Positions 35,660 to 44,131 of a DNA stretch of 64,000 nucleotides are shown here, piece after piece. The stretch comes from Bradyrhizobium diazoefficiens (GTDB lineage Bacteria; Pseudomonadota; Alphaproteobacteria; Rhizobiales; Xanthobacteraceae). The stretch's first letter is position 1; every line of letters starts with the position of its first letter. The stretch spans positions 1,178,001-1,242,000 of the forward strand of contig NZ_CP067041.1 in the NCBI RefSeq assembly GCF_016599855.1, in the 5' to 3' direction. A program made the position numbers and the translations under genes. The notes beneath the pieces were generated by a model. It was given only the letters and a program-made list of their open reading frames with translations, did no database searches and was not told where the DNA came from.

Positions 35660-37918
35660 TCACGATAGCTCCACGCCCGCTTCGTCGGCAGCGCCCTGCA
35701 CGACGTCGACGACGTCCCTCAGGAAGAGATTGCGTTCGGGAGAGGGCATGACATCAGGAATCGGCGCGGCGGGATCGAAGATCCTGTTCCCTATGATTCG
35801 GGCACGACGGAAGGTGGAGCCGTCGCGCCTCTCGTCGTAGGCTTCCCGCCACTCGAGTGCCCGGTCGGTCCACACCCTCCGAGTCGACAGTCCCAGAAGC
35901 CGCTTGGCGATGGCAACCGCGAACGTGTCGAAGCACGCGAGTTTGGATTCCCCTTCCGGCTCGCCTTCCGTCCATCCGATCGGGTTCTGCACGAAGACGT
36001 AGATGCGATCGAGAAGATCCTTCCGGAGATCGGCGACGGGATGCAGCGTATCGTAGTGGTCGGACATGCCGGTGGCCAATCTGCGCGACAGCGCTTTGAC
36101 TCTTTGCCAAGGCTCCTTGGCCCACCCCGCTCGTGACTCGAGCCCGAGCCTGGCAAACCACGAATTGTGGAACGCTTCGGCCGCGCTCTTAACCGTAAGG
36201 ACCAGGTCGATCCGATCGTATCGCGGCCTCGACGGCAACGGCTCAGGCCGCTCGACGGTGCGATCGATCAAGCTCAGGAGCTTCTCGAACTGCGAGATCG
36301 TCCTCGACCCCCACGTTTTGTCGTTCGAGAGCGGCTTGTCGATCTGTGCGAGGAATACGCGGGCATTGCCGATCCTGTCGCGGACCGCGCGCTCGGCCGC
36401 CGGACCGAGCTCCTCTCCGAGCGCAGCCGTCACGTTCTCGGCCGACGCAAGAACATGGTCGACCCGCGAAGAGGCGGTCGGAAAGTTGTCTCCCGTGACC
36501 AGGTCGAAGTGCGTGAAGGCGAAAATCAGCTTCGGCGTGTTTCCGGAGGTGACGAGTTCTCGCATCACGGCGATCGGTGCGGCCTGCATCGGTTGGGTGG
36601 AGTTGTCGACGAGAACGACGGCGTCCACCGCCTCGATCCGTCGGATCACGCCGGTCGCCAAGGCGCTCGACGTCCGCGGCGTGTGACCCAGCCCCTCGCC
36701 GTCGAACAGCACGAGCTTCGGAAGCGGGCCCGACGACCAGCTCGGCCGGAATGGACCCGCGACGCGGACGCCGTTCACTAGAGGCGTCAGGAGCCTGCCC
36801 CAATGGAGCGCATGGTTGCCCGAAAATCGAACCACGGCTGTGATGAGCTTGGACCTGTCGTCGGTCGAGCATGTCCACGACGTCGGCCAACCCTGTTTGG
36901 TCCTCCGGAGCTGACCGAATCCTTCGAGCTGGTCGAACCGCTTCTCCATCTCGTCGAGCAGAGAATCGTTCAGGCGATGGAATTCCTCGTCCTGGCGGAC
37001 CAGATCGTCGAGTTCCTCTTCTAGGATCTCGTCGACGACCCGTTCGTCGGATTCCGACTTCGCGCCCAGGCTCTCCTTCACCTGCTTCCCGTGCCTTTCG
37101 GCGATGGATCTGACGGTGCCGACGGCCAGCGTGAGGATCCGGTTGGTCGCGTCGAGGTCGATCCCAATGACTTCGTCATCCGTCTCCACCGCGACCTCTC
37201 CGTCATCGTCGAAATCGCCTGTCTTCGGCTGCGGTCCGTTCCCGAGCACGTAGCTGAAGCGATACCGCTGGTTGACGTGGTTCAGGAGCCTCCTGAGTAT
37301 CTCCCTGTCCGCCGCCCCTCGATGCGCGGCGAGAACGGCGGCCGACGCGCATTCCGCGAGATATTCGCGTATCTCGTCGACCGGGACGAACGTGACGACC
37401 GCGCGCCAGTCGCCTTCGGCGATGACGATCTCCGTATCGTGCACGGTGGTCTTTCCGGCCGACGCGGATGGAAAACGTTCGCGTACCGGATCGGCGCCGA
37501 TCATCTGTCGGACGACGGTGGTCTTGCCGGCTCCGGTCGTGCCCAACAGCAGCACGCGGCGGTAATCGTCCTTCTCCGCATCGGGAAGCGGGATCGCCTC
37601 GTCGCGGATCGCGCCGAAGTCGATTTCGTCCGGAGACATCTTGTCGAAGAACATCTCGACGATGCGCTCGTCGAAGCCGCGGAGAAGTGCCTCGGCCCTC
37701 ATCGCCGGATCGTGGAATTTGGTGTTGGCCAGTAGCTGATTCAGCCCTTCGCAAAGTCGTTCGGCTTCGGCGCGGTCGCGCGTGCCGAGCCCCCGACGGA
37801 TACGGAGGCCCGGTTTGCCGGTCGCTTCGTCCTTCCGCACGGGATGTCTGAAAATCACCGAATAGCCGGTTCGCCCTTGGCTTTGGCTCAGCGTGGCAAC
37901 GTAACCAGTAGGAGACAC
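35660..37918 (-). CDS. Large GTPase with N-terminal recombinase-arm-like region, 752 aa
   Basis: The P-loop GTTGAGKT is at residues 126-133. Later motifs VVLVDNSTQ and IFAFTHFDLVTG fit the G3 and G4 positions of a P-loop GTPase, with THFD replacing the usual NKxD. Long helical regions follow on both sides, as in dynamin-like or immunity-related GTPases. The first 70 residues (YSVIFRHPVRK, then RRGLGTRDRAEAERLCEGL) resemble the arm-binding N-domain of tyrosine recombinases (pattern LGTxDxxEAE), suggesting DNA contact. The likely start is GTG, because no ATG is in a suitable place. The gene is divergent from the first ParB-like gene across a 180-bp region with a large inverted repeat, and precedes the HEPN-like gene by 112 bp. 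It may be a nucleotide-driven sensor or remodeller for the island. Confidence 0.75.
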   Translation of the reverse strand: MSPTGYVATLSQSQGRTGYSVIFRHPVRKDEATGKPGLRIRRGLGTRDRAEAERLCEGLNQLLANTKFHDPAMRAEALLRGFDERIVEMFFDKMSPDEIDFGAIRDEAIPLPDAEKDDYRRVLLLGTTGAGKTTVVRQMIGADPVRERFPSASAGKTTVHDTEIVIAEGDWRAVVTFVPVDEIREYLAECASAAVLAAHRGAADREILRRLLNHVNQRYRFSYVLGNGPQPKTGDFDDDGEVAVETDDEVIGIDLDATNRILTLAVGTVRSIAERHGKQVKESLGAKSESDERVVDEILEEELDDLVRQDEEFHRLNDSLLDEMEKRFDQLEGFGQLRRTKQGWPTSWTCSTDDRSKLITAVVRFSGNHALHWGRLLTPLVNGVRVAGPFRPSWSSGPLPKLVLFDGEGLGHTPRTSSALATGVIRRIEAVDAVVLVDNSTQPMQAAPIAVMRELVTSGNTPKLIFAFTHFDLVTGDNFPTASSRVDHVLASAENVTAALGEELGPAAERAVRDRIGNARVFLAQIDKPLSNDKTWGSRTISQFEKLLSLIDRTVERPEPLPSRPRYDRIDLVLTVKSAAEAFHNSWFARLGLESRAGWAKEPWQRVKALSRRLATGMSDHYDTLHPVADLRKDLLDRIYVFVQNPIGWTEGEPEGESKLACFDTFAVAIAKRLLGLSTRRVWTDRALEWREAYDERRDGSTFRRARIIGNRIFDPAAPIPDVMPSPERNLFLRDVVDVVQGAADEAGVELS

Positions 37919-37929
37919 AGGATCACCAA

Positions 37930-38011
37930 TGTTGTTCCGATGTTGTACTGAGATGGTTATAGAACGTCGCTATAGGCGCATCAACCGTAATGGTACAACC
38001 TTGGAACAACA
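37930..38011. promoter_or_regulatory. Large inverted repeat in the divergent GTPase/ParB promoter region
   Basis: A 19-bp left arm (37930-37948, starting TGTTGTTCCGATGTTGTAC) is matched by its reverse complement at 37993-38011 with 17 of 19 identical bases and a 44-bp spacer. Each arm holds two TGTTGT-type boxes 11 bp apart, about one helical turn, giving four boxes in all. A second short palindrome, TATAG-N7-CTATA, lies between the arms (37958-37974). The layout fits a looping or cooperative operator that would control both the GTPase and the ParB operons. The cognate regulator is unknown. Confidence 0.75.
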
Positions 38012-38097
38012 ACTCTGGAAAAAAATCCCTTGGAACTTCGACTGGTCTATGCAGTATTAGTTGGTATCGACGATTTAAAATGATACTGGAGCGCCCG

Positions 38098-39114
38098 ATG
38101 GCTCGTCTTTCGCTTGGCGGCAAATCGACGGAAGTCATCCACGAGGATGTCGGGATCGAGACGTTGCTCCTCAATCCCGAGAATCCGCGGATCCGCTTCA
38201 TGCTGAACAAGACCAAGGGCAAGAAGGATCAGGCATCGCTGATGACGCTCATCCGCGCGCAGCCGGGATACGACGACATTCACAAATCCATCCGCAAGGC
38301 GGACGGTCTGCATGATCCGATCATCATCAGCCACGATGGGCTTGTGGTCGAGGGCAACACCAGGACGACCGCGGTGAAGGCGCTTCATGAAGGCGCCAAG
38401 CAGGACAAGCGGTGGCTCACCGTGCCCGTGATGCGTCTGCCGCGCAACGTCGACGAGAAGGGGATGGGTCTCCTGATGGCGGCCTACCACATCGGCGGAA
38501 AGAACCGCTGGCGCGCCTTCGCGCAGGCCGAGCATATCCATACACTGGTGAACACCCACAAAGTCGCGATCGCGACGATCGCCGACGAAGCGCGGATGAG
38601 CGAGGGGAAAATCCGGCAATATCTCGAAGCGTTCGCTTTCCTGGTCGACGAAGTTCTGCCCGAGGCCGAAGAAGGCGACGTCACCGAAATCCTCGAGAAG
38701 AAGTGGAGTCACGCGCTCGAGTTCATCGCGGGAAAGCCGAACGCCGCGCATCGGAGCAGCAAGTCGACCCGCAAGGAAGTGGCGAAGCTCATCGCGACGA
38801 CCAAGATCAAGGGCGCCGAAGTCCGCAATATCGGCGCGATACTCTCGAATCCGAAGGCGAAGACGGAGCTCAAGAAGGCGGGTCTGGCCAGCGCCAAGAA
38901 GGTGCTGGCGGCCGACGACCCGGTCGCGGACTCCAAGTTCCTGCGGCAGGTGCAGGCCATGACCGCAACTCTGGAGAATCTGAAGGGTGGAGACATCGAG
39001 CTTCTCCGGAAGCACGCGGCTGCGCGCAAGATCGTGAAGGAATTGAAGGAGGCCGTTGAGAACGTCATCGACGTGGCCGGCGCCGGCAGGAGTGGCAAGA
39101 ATGGCAAAGCGTAG
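38098..39114 (+). CDS. ParB-like protein 1, 338 aa
   Basis: A ParB/Srx-type N-domain is indicated by LLLNPENPRIRF, GLHDPIIISHDGLVVEGNTR and the helix after it. The usual GERRxxA of ParB is replaced here by EGNTRTTA. Next come AYHIGGKNRWRAFAQAEHI and a helix-turn-helix-like stretch (IATIADEARMSEGKIRQYL), as in the linker and HTH of ParB. The remainder is helical and Lys-rich. It is paralogous to the next two genes. I choose ATG 38098 because GGAG precedes it; the in-frame ATG at 37990 lies inside the operator. Its 3' end overlaps the second ParB-like gene by 14 bases. A chromosome-partition role is unlikely, since there is no ParA and no parS-like array. Confidence 0.8.
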   Translation: MARLSLGGKSTEVIHEDVGIETLLLNPENPRIRFMLNKTKGKKDQASLMTLIRAQPGYDDIHKSIRKADGLHDPIIISHDGLVVEGNTRTTAVKALHEGAKQDKRWLTVPVMRLPRNVDEKGMGLLMAAYHIGGKNRWRAFAQAEHIHTLVNTHKVAIATIADEARMSEGKIRQYLEAFAFLVDEVLPEAEEGDVTEILEKKWSHALEFIAGKPNAAHRSSKSTRKEVAKLIATTKIKGAEVRNIGAILSNPKAKTELKKAGLASAKKVLAADDPVADSKFLRQVQAMTATLENLKGGDIELLRKHAAARKIVKELKEAVENVIDVAGAGRSGKNGKA

Positions 39115-40150
39115 CCGTACGGCCGAGGCCGAGCGGGTCGTGATCGAGCAGGTCGAGGAGATCACGCTCGACAAGATGAAGGTTCAGGTCCGGGGTCAGG
39201 ACCTTCCGCTGGACGATGTCATTCTCGACGCCACCAATCCGCGGGTCGCCAACACGGTCGCTGCGGGACAGCACGGCGACGACGACGCGGCGCAAGCCGC
39301 GCTGCGCGACATTCTCTGGTCTGACCCCGACGTGCAGGATCTCTACCGGTCGATCCAGTCGAACCGGGGTCTGATCGAACGCATCATCGTGCGCAGCAAT
39401 CTGGTGGTCGCGGAGGGCAACTGCCGCACGGTGGTCTACAGGAAGCTCCGGGAGAACTTCCCAGACGATCCGACATGGAAGTCGATCCCGGCACGCGTGC
39501 TTCCCGAAGACGTCTCCGATCGGCAGATCGCCATCCTGCTGGGCGAACTCCATGTCGGCGGCAAGAACAAGTGGTCCGCCTTCGAGAAGGCCGGTCACAT
39601 CCATCAGATGTACGTGCGGTTCGGCATGGTCCAGGAGGAGATCGCCAAGCTCCTCAAGACCTCGAAGACATCGGTCAATCACAACGTCCGCGCGTTCGAG
39701 GCGATGAAGAACAAGTATCTCGTCGCCTTCCCGGGGCCGGGAGCAGTCCGCAAGTTCAGCTATTTCTATGAGTTGTTCAACAAACCGGAGTTGCGCGACT
39801 GGATCACGCGCTCGCCCGAGTCGCTGGACGATTTCGTGAAATGGGTCGGTACCGACAAGATCTCTCAGGGGCAGCACGTCAGAGAACTGAAGGACATCGT
39901 TTCGAATCCCAGAGCGCTGGCGGCGTTCAGCGGACAGGGACGCGAAGCGGCGATGAAGGTGTTGAAGCAGGATCGGCCGGAGCTCACGTCGCCACTCTTC
40001 AAGATGATGCTGGACATGACGCAGGCGCTGGAAGACGCGCGATTGGACGACATCCAGCGCGTGAGGAAGGGCGACAACGAGAGCGCGCGCTCCATCGTGC
40101 GCGGTCTCAACGAAGCTCTCGAGCGTTTTGTAGATCTTTGCGGAATTTGA
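39101..40150 (+). CDS. ParB-like protein 2, 349 aa
   Basis: It has the same order as its neighbours: VILDATNPRVAN, GLIERIIVRSNLVVAEGNCR, ELHVGGKNKWSAFEKAGHI and an HTH-like segment (MVQEEIAKLLKTSKTSVNHNV). The EGNxR motif again replaces ParB GERR. A C-terminal ~130 residues are helical and differ from the other copies. The ATG is at 39101 with GGAG upstream and lies inside the end of the previous gene. It probably forms hetero-oligomers with the other two. Whether it binds CTP, ATP or a modified nucleotide cannot be read from sequence. Confidence 0.8.
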   Translation: MAKRSRTAEAERVVIEQVEEITLDKMKVQVRGQDLPLDDVILDATNPRVANTVAAGQHGDDDAAQAALRDILWSDPDVQDLYRSIQSNRGLIERIIVRSNLVVAEGNCRTVVYRKLRENFPDDPTWKSIPARVLPEDVSDRQIAILLGELHVGGKNKWSAFEKAGHIHQMYVRFGMVQEEIAKLLKTSKTSVNHNVRAFEAMKNKYLVAFPGPGAVRKFSYFYELFNKPELRDWITRSPESLDDFVKWVGTDKISQGQHVRELKDIVSNPRALAAFSGQGREAAMKVLKQDRPELTSPLFKMMLDMTQALEDARLDDIQRVRKGDNESARSIVRGLNEALERFVDLCGI

Positions 40151-40163
40151 TCGGAGATTACCC

Positions 40164-41210
40164 ATGGCGCGGTACGTGCGGAACATCCAGAACAACAGGG
40201 TCGAGCTCGAGCTGATCGAGATCGATCCCGACGACGTCGTGCTCGATCCGACCAACCCGCGCGTCGGCTTCTCAATGCGGCAGCTCGGCGACGTCGGAGG
40301 AGACGATGCCGCCTGCACCCTTCTGCTCACTAGCCAGGAGGACACCGAATCCCTGAAGCGGTCGATCATGCTGTCGGGTGGCGTCCAGGAACCGATCTAT
40401 CTGCGGCACGACCGGACGGTGGCCGAAGGCAACAGGCGCGTGGTGGCGCTGCGTGCGGCAAAGGAGGAGCATCCCGACAACCCCGCGTTCGGCACGATGC
40501 CGGCATGGATCATTCCCGAAGGCACGCCCGAACACGTCGTGCAGGATCTCCTCAATGAGATACATCTCGGCTCCGTGCGGGGCTGGGCTCCGTACGAGAA
40601 GGCGCTCCAGATGCGGGCTCTGGTCGCGAGCGGCCTCATCGAGGCGGAGGTCGCCGAGCGCTACAGGATGACGACCAACGACGTCCGCCAGCACATCGAG
40701 GCCGCCAATCTCATGGACCGGCTCTATTTCCCCATCACCAACGATCCGACCGACACCGAACACCGCAGCAAGTACTCCTACTTCCTGGAATTCGCGAAGA
40801 ACGGGCGCATCCAGCGCCATCGCGAGGCAATGCCAGATCTGCCGCAGCGGTTCGCCGGCTGGGTGCGCGACGGACGTCTTGACACCGGCATGAAGGTCCG
40901 CAGGCTACCGAAGATCCTCGACGCCAAGGAGGCGGTCCGGCTGCTCGAGGTCGACGGCTTCGATGCAGCCGAGGAGTATCTCGCCGAGCGCAATCCGCGC
41001 GAGCAGGAGATGTACCTTCTGATGGAGCGCGTCCGCGCGCGGCTGGCGGAGATGTCAGTCGTCGAACTGGTCGAGGCCAAGCAGAGCGCCGAGCGCGTCG
41101 AGATCCTCGAGGCCTTGCGCCAGACCGTCACCGACGTGCTGGACAACATCGAGCGCGTCGCCGTGCGGGAAACCGGGCGCAAGGCCGGGGCCGGCCGGCG
41201 GAGGCGCTGA
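40164..41210 (+). CDS. ParB-like protein 3, 348 aa
   Basis: The key blocks are VVLDPTNPRVGF, GGVQEPIYLRHDRTVAEGNR, EIHLGSVRGWAPYEKALQM and a recognition-helix-like stretch (LIEAEVAERYRMTTNDVRQHI). It is the most diverged of the three: the GGKN of the linker is changed to GSVRG, and the motif reads EGNRRV. Its end is Arg/Gly-rich (TGRKAGAGRRRR), a possible DNA-contacting tail. The stop TGA shares a base with the ATG of the next gene. Three different ParB-like copies in tandem suggest subunits with distinct roles in one complex. Confidence 0.8.
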   Translation: MARYVRNIQNNRVELELIEIDPDDVVLDPTNPRVGFSMRQLGDVGGDDAACTLLLTSQEDTESLKRSIMLSGGVQEPIYLRHDRTVAEGNRRVVALRAAKEEHPDNPAFGTMPAWIIPEGTPEHVVQDLLNEIHLGSVRGWAPYEKALQMRALVASGLIEAEVAERYRMTTNDVRQHIEAANLMDRLYFPITNDPTDTEHRSKYSYFLEFAKNGRIQRHREAMPDLPQRFAGWVRDGRLDTGMKVRRLPKILDAKEAVRLLEVDGFDAAEEYLAERNPREQEMYLLMERVRARLAEMSVVELVEAKQSAERVEILEALRQTVTDVLDNIERVAVRETGRKAGAGRRRR

Positions 41211-41641
41211 TGGCGGGCAGCGTGCACCAGAGCCTGCTTCTCTGGGCGGCGAGGCGCATGTCGGCGGACGGCTTCATCGTCTCGGGCTTCGACGGAAGCG
41301 CGGAGCGCGGTGGGCGGTTCAACGGTCTGCCGTCGCCCTTCCTTCTCCGAGGCAGGCGGCCGGACGCATGGGGCGCGGACGACAACGGCTCGCTTCTCGC
41401 GTTCGCGGAAGCGAAGTCCGCCGGCGACATCCGCTCGTCCAGGACGCTCGACCAGTTCCGGATATTCGGCGCGGTCCGCACCATGCGCGGCGTGCTGTGC
41501 CCCCTCTACGTCGCGGTGCCGCGCGAGTCCGCGCCGGCGCTGGATTGGGCGCTTCGCGCCGCCGGGCTCGCGTCGGCGCGCAACGTCGTCAGGATCCACG
41601 TTCCGGAGATACTTCTGAAGGAGGGCCGCCGTGCCGCGTGA
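41210..41641 (+). CDS. Small PD-(D/E)xK-like nuclease, 143 aa
   Basis: The short protein contains RRPDAWG (Pro51-Asp52), then FAEAKS (Glu67-Ala-Lys69) and a following helix with Arg and Asp (DIRSSRTLDQF). This is the signature spacing of the PD-(D/E)xK nuclease fold. It is small, as are VRR-NUC or Holliday-resolvase-like members. It is wedged between ParB3 (TGATG junction) and the SNF2-type gene (11-base overlap), so it is very probably translated with them. A DNA-cleaving partner of the helicase is the likeliest role. The assignment rests on motif and context only. Confidence 0.6.
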   Translation: MAGSVHQSLLLWAARRMSADGFIVSGFDGSAERGGRFNGLPSPFLLRGRRPDAWGADDNGSLLAFAEAKSAGDIRSSRTLDQFRIFGAVRTMRGVLCPLYVAVPRESAPALDWALRAAGLASARNVVRIHVPEILLKEGRRAA

Positions 41642-43067
41642 CACCGATCTGGTGCTTCCTCATCAGGTCGAGGGCACCGACTTCCTGCGCAACAACCCGC
41701 GCGCGGCCCTGTTCGACGAGCAGGGGCTCGGCAAGAGCAAGCAGCTCATCGACGCCATCGCCGCTCAGATCCGTACGGGCGAGATCGCGGGCGCGGTCAT
41801 CGTGTGCCCGAACGGACTGAAGACGAATTGGGCGCAGGAGATCGCCAAGTTCAGCGATCTTCCCGTCGCCGTCTTCGGCGCCGGCCGGAAGGCGCGGCGC
41901 TCGTCGTTTGCCAAGCTGCGGGCCGCGTTCTACGTCATCAACTACGAAGCGATCGGAGCCGAGTTCGCCTCGCTGAAGGCTCTTCTGCGGTTCAAGCCGA
42001 TGGCTCTCGTGCTCGACGAGAGCCACCGCATCAAGACGCCCGAGGCGAAGGTGACCGCGGCCGTGCTCCAGCTCCGGGAGAGCGCCCGCCGCCGGTACAT
42101 CCTGTCGGGCACGCCGGTCGCCAACAAGCCCGACGACCTCTGGAGCCAGTTCTACTTCCTGGATGACGGCCAATCCTTGGGTCAGACGCTCGACGAGTTC
42201 AGAAGCCGGTACCGCAGCGCCGGCGGCGGCTACGTCGCGTTGGACGACCTGCGGGAGCGGGTCGGCGCGATGTCGAAGCGACGGCTCAAGGATACGGCCG
42301 TCGCGCTGCCGGCCAAGAAGGTCAGCCGGGTGCGTCTGTCGATGACGGGTCGGCAACTCGCGCTCTACGACGGCATGAGGAACGAACTGGCCGTCTGGGT
42401 GCAGTCGATGGACGGCGAGCAGGTGCTGGCCGAGGCCGAGGCGATTCTCGCGAGGCTCGTCCGCCTGTTGCAGCTCGCCTCCGAGCCCTCGATGCTCGAC
42501 GCCTCCTACGACGAGGATCCCTGCAAGCTCGTGGCTCTGGATGCGCTTCTCGACGACGTCCTGTCGCGCCCGGATGCCCGCAAGGTCATCGTCTGGACCT
42601 CGTTCGTGGCCAACATCGCCTCTCTCGAGCGTCGCTACGCGCGCTACCGGCCAGTGTCCCTGCACGGGGCGCTCCGGGGAGAGGAGCGCGACGCCTCCGT
42701 GCGCGCGTTCAAGCAGAATCCGGAGGTCAGGCTCATGGTGGCGAACCCGGCGGCGGCCCGCGAGGGATTGACGCTGACCGAGGCGAACGTCGCCGTCTAT
42801 CTCGACAGAACGTTCAATCTCGTCGATTACCTGCAATCGCAGGACCGGATCCACCGCATCTCGCAGACGAAGGACTGCGAGATCGTGCTGCTGCTCGCCA
42901 AGGATTCAATTGACGAGTTCGTCGACTTCTGCCTCGAGCAGAAGACCAGGCTCGCCCGCTTCGTCCAGCAGGACGCCGATGCCATTCTTCCTGCGGACGC
43001 CGCCCTCGAGAAGCCGGACATCCTGCGGGCGCTGTTGTGGCCGGAAGCGGAGGCTCAGGAGCAATAG
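41631..43067 (+). CDS. Compact SNF2-type (SF2) DNA translocase/helicase, 478 aa
   Basis: Motif I is FDEQGLGKSK (residues 28-37), motif II is VLDESH, motif III is ILSGTP, and the C-domain has VIVWTSF, VANPAAAREGLTL and motif VI YLQSQDRIHRISQ. These are SNF2-family motifs. The protein has both RecA-like lobes but no long accessory domains, so it is shorter than most SNF2 proteins. It likely moves along double-stranded DNA using ATP. The overlap with the small nuclease gene suggests a nuclease-translocase pair, as in several restriction-like systems. A multi-pass membrane pseudogene converges on its 3' end. Confidence 0.88.
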   Translation: MPRDTDLVLPHQVEGTDFLRNNPRAALFDEQGLGKSKQLIDAIAAQIRTGEIAGAVIVCPNGLKTNWAQEIAKFSDLPVAVFGAGRKARRSSFAKLRAAFYVINYEAIGAEFASLKALLRFKPMALVLDESHRIKTPEAKVTAAVLQLRESARRRYILSGTPVANKPDDLWSQFYFLDDGQSLGQTLDEFRSRYRSAGGGYVALDDLRERVGAMSKRRLKDTAVALPAKKVSRVRLSMTGRQLALYDGMRNELAVWVQSMDGEQVLAEAEAILARLVRLLQLASEPSMLDASYDEDPCKLVALDALLDDVLSRPDARKVIVWTSFVANIASLERRYARYRPVSLHGALRGEERDASVRAFKQNPEVRLMVANPAAAREGLTLTEANVAVYLDRTFNLVDYLQSQDRIHRISQTKDCEIVLLLAKDSIDEFVDFCLEQKTRLARFVQQDADAILPADAALEKPDILRALLWPEAEAQEQ

Positions 43068-43905
43068 GCGGACCAGTGCGAGAAGTCCCAGAGCTTGAGG
43101 ACGTACGGCATCCATCCGTCGAGAAGGATGATGGCGCCCCCGAGCACGAGCAGAACGCGCGGCGTCCGGGCGTCGCCATCCAGGTCAGCGCCGCGAGCAC
43201 CTGGTTCTGCCGGGTTGGCCATCGGGTAGAGGAATGGCCAAGCCCAACGGAAGTCCAGAATGTCGCGCACCAGCGCCACGATGCCGAAGCCATAAAGAAA
43301 CCAGGCGCCTGACCCGTCCCGGGATGCCCGAACAGGACCGGCCCGACGATGAGTACCAGAACCCGACCGGCAGCAGAAGGATGGCGCTGTTCATCACCAT
43401 CCACTAGGCGTGTAGCTGGCCTTCGCGGGCTATTTCCTTCGGCGTCGATATCTTCTTTCCAGATCCCACGGCGGATGAGGGAGGAGTGTCTGAACTCGCT
43501 GATCACGAGCAGGACGAGGCCGAAGCCGAGCAGCACGACCTAGGGAGCGAGAAGTACCGACGTAGCCGAGCTTGTGGGTCACGTCGCTCGCGAGCGAGTT
43601 CGCCATCAGGAAGAACGGGGCGGCGGTCAGAACCAATTGGATGAGTCGGCTGCGAAGCCCCAAGGATGAGCCTCGGAATGCGGCGCCTTGGCGTACCGGA
43701 TGTCGAGGAACTTGACGCTCTGATGGTAGAACACGGCCGCAGTGATGAGAAAGACCGTCATCGTCTCGATGTTGAGGGCCCACAACCAGCCAGGAGACGA
43801 CTTTCCCGAAACCAGGACGGGTTTCAGCTTCGCGTAGGCGCCGTTACCGGCTATCCCGAAACTCAAGGCGAACACCACGGCGAACAATCGCTTCAGATTG
43901 TCCAT
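43055..43905 (-). pseudogene. Multi-pass membrane protein gene broken by several frameshifts
   Basis: Minus-strand pieces in different frames form one plausible membrane protein when read in order. It begins at ATG 43905 (MDNLKRLFAVVFALSFGIAG, then NIETMTVFLITAAVFYHQS). It continues as LIQLVLTAAPFFLMANSLAS, LLGFGLVLLVISEFRHSS, MNSAILLLPVGFW and FRWAWPFLYPMANP, then ILLDGWMPYVLKLWDFSHW. About six hydrophobic segments result. At least four frame changes are needed, so the gene is decayed or the assembly is poor here. It may have been the membrane effector of the island. Confidence 0.6.
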
Positions 43906-44131
43906 TGTGCGCTCGCCCTGCCTGACCCGGTCGGCCGTCAGCTTGGCGGCATCCTCCGGGGGGCGTGCCGCTCGGCTGCGCGCCGGTTTGCGTCATGGTG
44001 ACATCCGCGGAATCGGCGGCTAGAACGGCCCGAACCGGGCGTCGCGGGGGAGAAATGCGGCCGAATCACAACTTTGCGATCGCATTCTGGACCGTGCACG
44101 TGTAGTGTCGTACGGGACGGGGAAAGTGGCA

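Noticed and set aside
38098..41210. ParB-like triplet as a chromosome or plasmid partition locus
   Set aside because: There is no ParA/Walker-type partner, no replication gene and no parS-like repeats; the EGNxR motif differs from partition ParB.
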